The notes under the pieces are model-generated. The model was not told the origin of the DNA. It did not search any database and was given only the letters and a program-made list of their open reading frames with translations. DNA of 64,000 bases from Candidatus Eremiobacterota bacterium (GTDB lineage: Bacteria > Vulcanimicrobiota > CADAWZ01 > Ess09-12). This document shows positions 8,343 through 15,388 of the stretch, piece after piece (positions within the stretch are counted from its first letter, which is position 1; each line of letters begins with the position of its first letter). The position numbers and the translations under genes were made by a program. Location: positions 1-64,000 of the forward strand of contig JAVHLM010000009.1 in assembly GCA_031082125.1 (NCBI GenBank). The letters are read 5' to 3'.

Positions 8343-9026
8343 ATGAAAACAAAGCATGCGCTCCTGCTTCTGCTCACCGGCTGCACCTGCCTTGCCGCCT
8401 ATCACCTTGACAACGTTTTTCACCGGGCGGCGGCCCTTTCTCCCCGCTCCCTCACCGATCCTCTCTGGATCTTTCTCTGCTGCCTTGCCCGGCTCCACGA
8501 AAGGGTCATGGAGCTCCCCCTGGTCCTCAAGGTGCTCCTCGTCGTCGCAGGCCTTGCCGCCATCCTGGTCTTTCTCCACTGGCTCAAGCCTCAGTGGGGC
8601 TCATCGCTCCACCATGCAGCCCACAGGGGCGATCTTGTGACGGCAAGGCTCCTGCTCCTTGCGGGGGCCAATGCCAACGAGAAGGATATTGACGGGACTT
8701 CGCCCCTTCACCTGGCCTCTCTGCAGGGCAACTATGAAGTCGCGGCACTCCTCGTAGAGAAGGGGGCCGACGTGAACGCCACGGACTGCCACCTCATGAC
8801 GCCCCTCCACTTTGCCGCTTCCCTCAGGACGGACTATCGTACAAATGTTCCCCCTGAAAGCCAGCCTCACCAACTGAAAAACAAGGTGAAGACTGCGATG
8901 CTCCTCATTGAAAAGGGAGCCGACATGACCTGCCGCGACGAGAACCACCAGACGGCCCTCGAACTGGCGGTCTCAAGGGGCTTTGCCGACATGGAGGCAA
9001 TGCTCAGGGAGTATGGCGCCCACTGA
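8343..9026 (+). CDS. Membrane-anchored ankyrin-repeat protein
   Basis: A 227-residue protein. The N-terminus (MKTKHALLLLLTGC) is a hydrophobic segment with an L-T-G-C lipobox-like end. A second hydrophobic stretch (LKVLLVVAGLAAILVFLHW, about 62-80) is a clear membrane helix. Four ankyrin repeats follow: SSLHHAAHRGDLVTARLLL, TSPLHLASLQGNYEVAALL, MTPLHFAAS with an insertion of about 20 residues, and QTALELAVSRGFADMEAML. Ankyrin repeats bind proteins, and the partner is unknown. The start at 8343 has GGGGAAACTC upstream; a longer frame would overlap the previous gene. The 3' end overlaps the convergent kinase gene by 23 bases. Confidence 0.85.
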   Translation: MKTKHALLLLLTGCTCLAAYHLDNVFHRAAALSPRSLTDPLWIFLCCLARLHERVMELPLVLKVLLVVAGLAAILVFLHWLKPQWGSSLHHAAHRGDLVTARLLLLAGANANEKDIDGTSPLHLASLQGNYEVAALLVEKGADVNATDCHLMTPLHFAASLRTDYRTNVPPESQPHQLKNKVKTAMLLIEKGADMTCRDENHQTALELAVSRGFADMEAMLREYGAH

Positions 9027-11085
9027 TCCCGAGCGCTTTTTCCACTTGCTCCCTCAGCAGGTGGGTGTTGAGGGGCATGGGGATAATGGCGTCAAACTGT
9101 CCTTCCCATTCGGGGAGCAAGTGGGACGAGATGAGAATCACGGGGATTCCCAGAGCCTCATGGACCGTTTTGAGCACAGAGCGCAGCTTGAGCACTTCCA
9201 TATCGGGAAGCCTCTCATAGAGTATGATACACTCAGGCTTCGAGGAGAGCACTTTCCCGATGACCTCCTTGCCTGATTTCACGCGGGCTATGGTGTAGCT
9301 GTCTTCAGGAAGAGCCAGTGACAAAAGTGAAGCTGCACGATCATCGGCTCCCGCAACAAGAATGAAGCTCTTTTTTTTGTCGCTCTCAAGGGGAGGCGAG
9401 CCTTTATCGAGGCTGAAGAAGAAACCGGCTCCCCTGCCGGGAGCGCTCTTCACGGTAATGTCCGAGCCTTGGCCTTCCAGGAACCTCTTCACTATGTAAA
9501 GCCCGAGGCCCGAACCGCGGCGCTCGCCTTTTGCCTGCCCGTATTTCTCGAATATCTTCTGCTGCTCCGCTTCAGGAATGCCGCTTCCCGTGTCTTCGAC
9601 GCTGAAGGCAATCTTATCTCCCTCGAGCTGCGCCGTGACCGATACAGTCCCCCCTTCGGGGGTGAAGCGCAGGGCATTTGAGAGCAGGTTGAATAAGATC
9701 TCCCTCACCTTGTCCCTGTCGGCATGAACCCACAGGCCCCCGCCGCAGCGGAACTCCATGCTGACCTTACCAAGCAGCGCGATCCCTTCAAAGGCTTTCC
9801 TGAGATCGGCCACAAGGCCGTCAAGAGGAAAGTCCTCGGGATGGTAGGTCACCTGTCCCGCCTCGAGCCTTGCGTCATTAATGATGTTATTGATCATCGA
9901 GAGAAGTATCTCGCCTGAATCGCGGGCCAGGCCGGCAAACTCAAGCTTCTTGTCGCAGATCTCCCCGAACCTGGGATCCACGATAAGGCGCAGGTAGCTT
10001 AATATGGCCGTAAGGGGGCTCTTCAGGTCATGGACCAGGGTATGAACAAACTCATCGCGGGTCTTCTCGAGCTTCTGCTCTGATTCCTTGCGCTCGGTGA
10101 TGTCGCGCGATATGGAGAGCACCACCTTTTTCCCCCGGAGCCTGAAGAGGTGGGCGCTGACCTCCACGGGTATCATCCTGCCGTCTTTCGTGATCTGGAC
10201 TGTCTCACAGGTATCGTGGCCTCTATCAATAAGGCTCATATTGTATTCCACGCATGTATCAGCTTCTTCCCGTGGAAGAAAGTCGCCGGGGGACATGGCG
10301 AGGAACTCTTCCCTCCCATACCCAAGCATCCTGCAGATCACGCTGTTCACCTCGATGAAGAAGTCGGCCCTGCCCTCGTCGGTGAGACCGTAAAGAAACA
10401 TCATGTCATTGGCGTTATGAAAAAGCTCCCTGAATTTTTCCTCTGACTCCCTGAGAGCCTCGTTTTTTTCCTCAAGTTCAAGCGTGCGGAGGCGTATTTT
10501 CTCCTCAAGCTCATCATGGGCTCTCTTGAGGGCTTCCTCGGCCTTTTTTCTCCAGACCACGTTGGCCAGAGTGTCGGCCGCCCCCCTGAGAAAGTCAACT
10601 TCCCCCTTATCATGGGTGTGGCCTTCATCAAGGTAAAGGCAGATAACGCCAAGTATTGTGGTGCCGCGGCTGATCGGCACGCAACAGTGGCCGTGAGGTT
10701 TTATATCCTTATAGCAGATCGAATGGCGCTCATCCAGTGAGCACGATTGCTGAATCTCATTTTTCACTGCAGCGATGCCGCAGTGGCAGTGACCCAGGGG
10801 CACCTGTCTGCAAGCGGCCTTTACATGGTCGTCAAGGCCGCTTGAGGCTCTCATCACCAGCGAGCCGCTCTCCTCATCAACAAGAAATACCCCTCCCTTT
10901 GACTGCACGATAAGCCAGGGCAACGAAAGAATGAGGCCAAGCGCCTTCGAGAGGAGCTCTTCAAGGGGAATATCCTCGAGGGAAAGCAGAAGAAGGCCGT
11001 TGAGGGCGCGCTGGATCTCCGCCGTTCTCTCCAGTTTCTCCCCGGTGTCACTGCAGGATGTCCTGCCTTTTCCTTTTGTTGCCAT
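9004..11085 (-). CDS. GAF-PAS sensor histidine kinase with a C-terminal pseudo-receiver
   Basis: A soluble 693-residue kinase. A GAF domain (about 35-180) has a Cys/His-rich patch: LGHCHCG near 98 and HGHCCVPI near 131. A coiled coil, a PAS domain (about 213-330), HisKA with VHDLKSPL (His352) and a full ATPase domain follow (NLLSNALRFTPEGG, VEDTGSGIP, GSGLGLYIVKRF). The last 120 residues look like a receiver domain, but the phosphoacceptor region reads CIILYERLPDME, with Tyr instead of Asp, and the KP motif reads IIPMPLN. It therefore probably cannot be phosphorylated. The ATG at 11085 has AGGGAGG five bases upstream; the open frame continues 98 codons further, but that part looks non-coding and overlaps the divergent promoter region. 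Confidence 0.9.
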   Translation of the reverse strand: MATKGKGRTSCSDTGEKLERTAEIQRALNGLLLLSLEDIPLEELLSKALGLILSLPWLIVQSKGGVFLVDEESGSLVMRASSGLDDHVKAACRQVPLGHCHCGIAAVKNEIQQSCSLDERHSICYKDIKPHGHCCVPISRGTTILGVICLYLDEGHTHDKGEVDFLRGAADTLANVVWRKKAEEALKRAHDELEEKIRLRTLELEEKNEALRESEEKFRELFHNANDMMFLYGLTDEGRADFFIEVNSVICRMLGYGREEFLAMSPGDFLPREEADTCVEYNMSLIDRGHDTCETVQITKDGRMIPVEVSAHLFRLRGKKVVLSISRDITERKESEQKLEKTRDEFVHTLVHDLKSPLTAILSYLRLIVDPRFGEICDKKLEFAGLARDSGEILLSMINNIINDARLEAGQVTYHPEDFPLDGLVADLRKAFEGIALLGKVSMEFRCGGGLWVHADRDKVREILFNLLSNALRFTPEGGTVSVTAQLEGDKIAFSVEDTGSGIPEAEQQKIFEKYGQAKGERRGSGLGLYIVKRFLEGQGSDITVKSAPGRGAGFFFSLDKGSPPLESDKKKSFILVAGADDRAASLLSLALPEDSYTIARVKSGKEVIGKVLSSKPECIILYERLPDMEVLKLRSVLKTVHEALGIPVILISSHLLPEWEGQFDAIIPMPLNTHLLREQVEKALGISGRHTP

Positions 11086-11228
11086 TGAAGCCTCCCTGTC
11101 TGTGGTATTTTTCTTGCTGGTGAGGAATATTTCCTCCATTGCTGCGGGGCATAGCCATAAAAACCACACTTCACAAGAATTCACCAAATGAATGTCAAAA
11201 GACCTAGACATTCTGGAGTACAGATAAT

Positions 11229-11258
11229 TTGCCCCGCCTGTGCTAAAATAACTACAAT
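11229..11258 (+). promoter_or_regulatory. Candidate promoter of the SPFH gene
   Basis: TTGCCC (11229-11234) and TACAAT (11253-11258) have an 18-base spacer, about 40 bases upstream of the start codon. The -10 box is good and the -35 box is weak. Confidence 0.4.
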
Positions 11259-11296
11259 GGGACTCATCGTATCCATCATAAAGGAGGCTTGTAATC

Positions 11297-12451
11297 ATGT
11301 TCTTTTTCAGAAGGATTACTGCCAAGCCCAGCGAGTGCCTTATCATCATCAAGGACGGGAAAATGCAGAACATGGGCAACGGGGCGAGCGTTGTGGTTTA
11401 TCCATGGGACAGTTTCGTCTTTGTGCCCACCACCACCATGGAATACTGCTTCCAGATGCACCAGGAGAGCGTGGACGGCATCACCCTGAGGTTCAAGGGG
11501 ATCGTGATTTACCGCATCACCGATGTGGAGCTTGCCGCATCGCTCTTCGATTTCATCCCTGGCCGCGATCCCATAGCCCGCGCGCTGGGCGACATCTGCC
11601 TCGGCGAGCTCCGCGCCATCGTGGCGGCAATGACCATGGACCAGTGCATCAACGAGAGGAAAACAACCCTCACCGAGCATCTCAAGGAGGCCGTGATCCC
11701 CATCGTGGAAGGCCATGGCGACAAAAAAGGATGGGGGATCAAGGTGGACGTCCTCCAGGTGGCCCAGGTCTTCTGCCCCGATGAAAAGCTCCTCGCGCAG
11801 CTCCAGGCCGAGGCCCGCGACAAGATAAGGAAAACGGCGCAGTTCTCCGAGATCGAGACCAGCAAGTCCGTGACCATAGCGCAGATGGACTCGGAGCTCG
11901 AGATGGCGAGCCAGACGCTGCAGCTCGAGAAGGACAGGCTCGAGAAGAAAAGGGAGCTTGACGACAAGAGGATCACGGCGGACAACAGCATCAAGATAGC
12001 GGAGCTTGAGAAAAGCCGCGAATACGAGGAGAAGAAGATTGCCGCCGACGCCGCCCTGAAGATATCGGAGCTCGAGAGCAGGAAGCTCTCCGAGGAGAAG
12101 AAAATCACCATCGAAAGCGAGCTGAAGCTCTTCGAGATTGAGAAGCAGAAAGAGATAGCCCGCCAGGAGCTGGAGCTCAGGGAGCTCCAGTCAAAGGTGA
12201 ACGAGATCACTCTGAATGACGAGGTTCACAAGGAAAAGATCCTCATGGAGATCAAGAAGGAGATCCTGCCCCTGGAGATGCTTCCCCAGCTGACACAGAA
12301 CCTCTCGGGCATTTTCAAGGACGCCAGGATATCCTTCTCAGGGAACGACAACCCCCTACAGGGCTCCCTGATGAGCTCCATCGATCTGGTCTTTGACAGG
12401 ATAAAGGATGTATACAGGAAAGGGAACGGCGCCCCGGGTGAAAAACCTTAG
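11297..12451 (+). CDS. SPFH/Band-7 (flotillin-like) protein with 22-residue coiled-coil repeats
   Basis: A 384-residue protein. Residues 1-165 form an SPFH-type domain (VPTTTMEYCF, GIVIYRITD, RDPIARALGDICLGELRAIV). Residues 165-320 are a long charged coiled coil containing three consecutive 22-residue units at 220-241, 242-263 and 264-285, typified by EYEEKKIAADAALKISELE. The C-terminal 60 residues are less charged. Unlike classical flotillins there is no N-terminal membrane helix, so attachment would be peripheral. SPFH proteins form ring-like oligomers at membranes; the role here is unknown. AAGGAGGC precedes the ATG. A strong terminator follows. Confidence 0.85.
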   Translation: MFFFRRITAKPSECLIIIKDGKMQNMGNGASVVVYPWDSFVFVPTTTMEYCFQMHQESVDGITLRFKGIVIYRITDVELAASLFDFIPGRDPIARALGDICLGELRAIVAAMTMDQCINERKTTLTEHLKEAVIPIVEGHGDKKGWGIKVDVLQVAQVFCPDEKLLAQLQAEARDKIRKTAQFSEIETSKSVTIAQMDSELEMASQTLQLEKDRLEKKRELDDKRITADNSIKIAELEKSREYEEKKIAADAALKISELESRKLSEEKKITIESELKLFEIEKQKEIARQELELRELQSKVNEITLNDEVHKEKILMEIKKEILPLEMLPQLTQNLSGIFKDARISFSGNDNPLQGSLMSSIDLVFDRIKDVYRKGNGAPGEKP

Positions 12452-12467
12452 CGCGGCCGGTGTGATA

Positions 12468-12507
12468 GCAAAAAGGGGACAGGCTTGGAGTCTGCCCCCT
12501 TTTTTGC
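12468..12507 (+). terminator. Rho-independent terminator after the SPFH gene
   Basis: GCAAAAAGGGGACAG (12468-12482) pairs with CTGCCCCCTTTTTTGC (12492-12507) with one or two imperfections. It includes a built-in T tract and begins 17 bases after the SPFH stop codon. The next promoter overlaps its right arm. Confidence 0.75.
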
Positions 12508-12513
12508 TATAAT
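12485..12513 (+). promoter_or_regulatory. Promoter of pilin cluster 1, embedded in the terminator
   Basis: TTGGAG (12485-12490), a 17-base spacer and a perfect TATAAT (12508-12513). The -35 box lies in the loop and the -10 box just beyond the descending arm of the terminator. Transcription would begin about 20 bases upstream of the pilin gene start. Confidence 0.65.
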
Positions 12514-12540
12514 ATATCCATAAAACCTGAGGGGGGGCTT

Positions 12541-14439
12541 ATGAAAAAACGCTGTCCCTTGAAGCCGTCACGAGGCCTTATCCTCATGACGGCAATCTTT
12601 CTCGTGCTCATCATTTTCGCCCTTGTCGTCGTCACTGTCTCCATGGTGCGCCAGAACATCCTGTTCACCAGGTACAGCCATTTCAAAACCAGGGCTTACT
12701 GCCTTGCCAAGGGGGCCGTCAACCTCGCGCTGAAAGAGATGGTAAGTGACACCGGCAGCTCATGGGACACCGACCACCTGGTAAGCAGTTCATTGAGCTC
12801 TTGGCCCGTAAATAATCCTCCCTCATCTGTCTACCAGCGCGATGAGGGAGCCGACAGGATCCAGGCATGGATTACCCAGAGCACGGTCCCCGGCATACTT
12901 TATATCCACGGCCGAGGCATAGTGAACTATGCGAGCCCCCAGAGGGTATGGCAGGATTATGTGGCCGTCGTGAAAAAGGACACGACGATGCCGGTGGTCT
13001 ATGCTACGAGAAACGTCGCCGGCGCTGACCCGGTATACTACCGCGAGGGTGGGGGAGTGTGGAAGCTGGTGGAGGACGTTCCTCTCCGGGTATACTGGAA
13101 GAACAACTTCACCAAGGAGATAAAAAACGAGAGCGCCAAGCCCACCGATTCGAACTATAACTATAAAATTGCTCCCCGTATAAGGGATCTATGCGCCGAC
13201 AACAAGGGCAACCTTTACGGGGTATGGCCCAAGATCGGCCCCGACGCCCTTTACCGCTATAATCCCTCCCGGGGATGGGAGTCCATAAAACCTCCGAGCC
13301 AGGTGTACTACAACAGCAAGGGCGAGCCCACCTGCAAGGAGACAAAGCCCGTGCAGTGGCTCGGCGATCTTGCCACTGACGGTGAAAAGTACCTCTATGC
13401 CCGCTGGAACAAGGGGGGCCCTGATACCATCTACCGCCTCGACCTCGAAAAGCTCAACGATCCTGAAAATCCCACGTGGGAGAATCTCCCCCCGGCACCG
13501 AACAGCCATTACCTCAACAGGGTGAATGAAAACGGCAGGCCCATCCTCAAGGAGCCCGACAATTTCGCCTGTAATCTCTCCAACCTCTGCGTTGACAAGA
13601 ACGGCAACCTCTATGCGCGCTATAACAGGGAAGGCATCGACACGGTGTACCGATTCCCCAATGGCTTCAAAGAGGTTCCCCAGGGAGCCTCACCCCCCCA
13701 GGTGGGCATAGATAAAGATTGGCAGTGCCTTCCCGCAGCGCCGAAAGAATACTACCGGTATAAAAACGACAATCCCGACGAGCCTTTTGTGAAATATACC
13801 CCTCCGGATCGTTACGCAGGCAATATCCAGGCTCTTTCAGTCACGCCCGAGGGAACACTTTACGGCCGCTATAACATAGCAGGTCCCGATACCCTTTACT
13901 GCTTTGAGGCAGGGCAGAAAACCGAAGAAGAGATTTACAATACGGAATGGAGCACCATAGAGCCGGTGAAATTCGACTACTACCAGGAAAACTGGGAAGA
14001 AATCGATGAGGACGATGGAGATGATACTGAAGACAATGAGGTCCCTGAGGAGCCCGAAGATCTTGATAACGACAGGAATGGCCTGAATGCCCATCTGAAC
14101 TTCAAGGCCACCTCAACGGACTCGGACGGCTTGCTCTACCTGCTCAGCTCTGTCGCCTACCGCCCCGACTCCATAAGGACTTTCAACGGAAGCTCCTACA
14201 GCGCGTCGAAGCCCGGCGATGCCTACGGCATCCTGAGGCCCATGCTCGCCAAGCGCTTCAAATACCTCGCAGATCCCGCCAACTCAGCGCAGAAAAAATT
14301 CCAGTGGTGTGATCTTGAAAAAGAGGACAAGGAGGGAAACCTCAGCAAGAAGCGCGAGCGGGTAATCCGTGAGATCTGCGGGGGAGGAAAGCCCGGCGAA
14401 GGGGGAAGAAGCGTCTATGTGGTCATCTCGAACCTTTAG
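12541..14439 (+). CDS. PilX-like membrane protein with propeller-like repeats
   Basis: A 632-residue protein. A short basic N-terminus precedes one long hydrophobic helix (about 12-37, GLILMTAIFLVLIIFALVVV) and a helical stalk (RAYCLAKGAVNLALKEM), as in PilX-type minor pilins. From about residue 215 there are five blade-like repeats built on D-x2-G-x-LY-x-RYN-x2-GPDTLYRF (for example GNLYARYNREGIDTVYRF). Four of them have a Trp/Pro segment after or between them. A very acidic stretch (WEEIDEDDGDDTEDNE) lies near 485. The repeats suggest a beta-propeller or WD-like ligand or surface module on the pilus. GAGGGGGGG precedes the ATG. It is first in a three-gene pilin operon and overlaps the next start. 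Confidence 0.8.
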   Translation: MKKRCPLKPSRGLILMTAIFLVLIIFALVVVTVSMVRQNILFTRYSHFKTRAYCLAKGAVNLALKEMVSDTGSSWDTDHLVSSSLSSWPVNNPPSSVYQRDEGADRIQAWITQSTVPGILYIHGRGIVNYASPQRVWQDYVAVVKKDTTMPVVYATRNVAGADPVYYREGGGVWKLVEDVPLRVYWKNNFTKEIKNESAKPTDSNYNYKIAPRIRDLCADNKGNLYGVWPKIGPDALYRYNPSRGWESIKPPSQVYYNSKGEPTCKETKPVQWLGDLATDGEKYLYARWNKGGPDTIYRLDLEKLNDPENPTWENLPPAPNSHYLNRVNENGRPILKEPDNFACNLSNLCVDKNGNLYARYNREGIDTVYRFPNGFKEVPQGASPPQVGIDKDWQCLPAAPKEYYRYKNDNPDEPFVKYTPPDRYAGNIQALSVTPEGTLYGRYNIAGPDTLYCFEAGQKTEEEIYNTEWSTIEPVKFDYYQENWEEIDEDDGDDTEDNEVPEEPEDLDNDRNGLNAHLNFKATSTDSDGLLYLLSSVAYRPDSIRTFNGSSYSASKPGDAYGILRPMLAKRFKYLADPANSAQKKFQWCDLEKEDKEGNLSKKRERVIREICGGGKPGEGGRSVYVVISNL

Positions 14440-14815
14440 CGGCTCTCCGGGGGGCTTCACCCTTGCCGAGCTGCTGGTGGCGCTTGCCATCCTCTCCATT
14501 GCAGCCCTTGGCCTTGTGGGGGCCCAGCTCTATTCCATGAAGGCCGGCGGGGGCAGCAGGATGCGCCACACGGCAAGCACCATCGCATACCGCATAATGG
14601 TCGAGACCGAGGATACCCTCAGGAAAGACTTCCTCACCAGCGTCACCACGGCGAAAACCGGTGTCCCCGGCCAGGAAGGCTTTCAATACCAGGTCCATGA
14701 CGCCCTTGAAGGAGGCGCCACTGATCTCAAGAAAATCACCGTCACCGTATACTGGGAAGAAGAAGGGGCGGAGCGTGAATATTCGGTCTTCACCTATATC
14801 TACAAGTATAACTAA
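14417..14815 (+). CDS. Type IV prepilin-like protein, PilV-like
   Basis: A 132-residue protein with a prepilin peptidase site: SPGG then FTLAELLVALAILSIAALGL. The +1 Phe and +5 Glu are both canonical. After cleavage and N-methylation it would form a helical pilin with a small beta domain (ITVTVYWEEEGAEREYSV). The ATG at 14417 lies 23 bases inside the preceding gene, with GGGGGAAG upstream; longer in-frame starts are less likely. Its place between PilX-like and PilW-like genes suggests a minor pilin that primes assembly. Confidence 0.82.
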   Translation: MWSSRTFSGSPGGFTLAELLVALAILSIAALGLVGAQLYSMKAGGGSRMRHTASTIAYRIMVETEDTLRKDFLTSVTTAKTGVPGQEGFQYQVHDALEGGATDLKKITVTVYWEEEGAEREYSVFTYIYKYN

Positions 14816-15380
14816 AGGCGGCAGGAACAGATGCCTCAGGGCAGCGGGATTGAGCGGCATCAGCCTCGTGGAGACGCTTGTCGTTGTAGGCCTTTTCTCA
14901 GCAATTCTTCTTATTATCATCCTTATGCAGAAAGGTGGATTCAATGCCTTCCAGAAGACGCAGGTCCATGGCGACACCTACCGGATGGCGATGCTTACCG
15001 CCGAGCACCTCAAGAGGGAACTCCAGTATGTGCAGGTGACCCAGTGCGACGTGCCGGGAAAACTGAAGTACAAAGCACCGAAATATGTGAACGGCCAGAT
15101 GTACGTCAATGCTTCAGGCTGTATCGAATGGGACACCGAGGTGACCCTTTCCCTGGAGCCTGACAACAAAGGCAGTATGACTCTCATAAGGTCACAGCAG
15201 GGTACTCCCCTGAGAAATCTGTGTTCCCTGGGAAACGGCGGAGAGATTCTCTTTTCGATGCCTCAGGATAAAATCCTTGAGGTATCGATCTCCGCCAGGG
15301 TGACCGATCCCACCGCCAAGATCAAGGAGAGCGACTACCGCCTCACCACGAAGTTCTACCTTCCCAACCAGGAAATCTAG
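14775..15380 (+). CDS. Type IV prepilin-like protein, PilW-like
   Basis: About 201 residues. The prepilin motif is LSG then ISLVETLVVVGLFSAILLI, with Glu at +5. A globular domain with two widely spaced cysteines follows (CDVPGKL, NASGCIEWD). The start is uncertain: the GTG at 14775 has GGGGCGGAG upstream and gives a 30-residue leader, while TTG codons closer to the motif are possible. It overlaps the PilV-like gene by 41 bases, so translation is likely coupled. It ends 8 bases before the stop codon of the convergent PilC-like gene. Confidence 0.75.
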   Translation: MNIRSSPISTSITKGGRNRCLRAAGLSGISLVETLVVVGLFSAILLIIILMQKGGFNAFQKTQVHGDTYRMAMLTAEHLKRELQYVQVTQCDVPGKLKYKAPKYVNGQMYVNASGCIEWDTEVTLSLEPDNKGSMTLIRSQQGTPLRNLCSLGNGGEILFSMPQDKILEVSISARVTDPTAKIKESDYRLTTKFYLPNQEI

Positions 15381-15388
15381 CCGGGGCG

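Noticed and set aside
11086-11379. N-terminal extension of the GAF-PAS kinase by 98 residues
   Set aside because: The extension reads like non-coding sequence (Cys/Tyr/Met-rich, no domain) and overlaps the region upstream of the divergent SPFH gene; the ATG at 11085 has a strong ribosome site.
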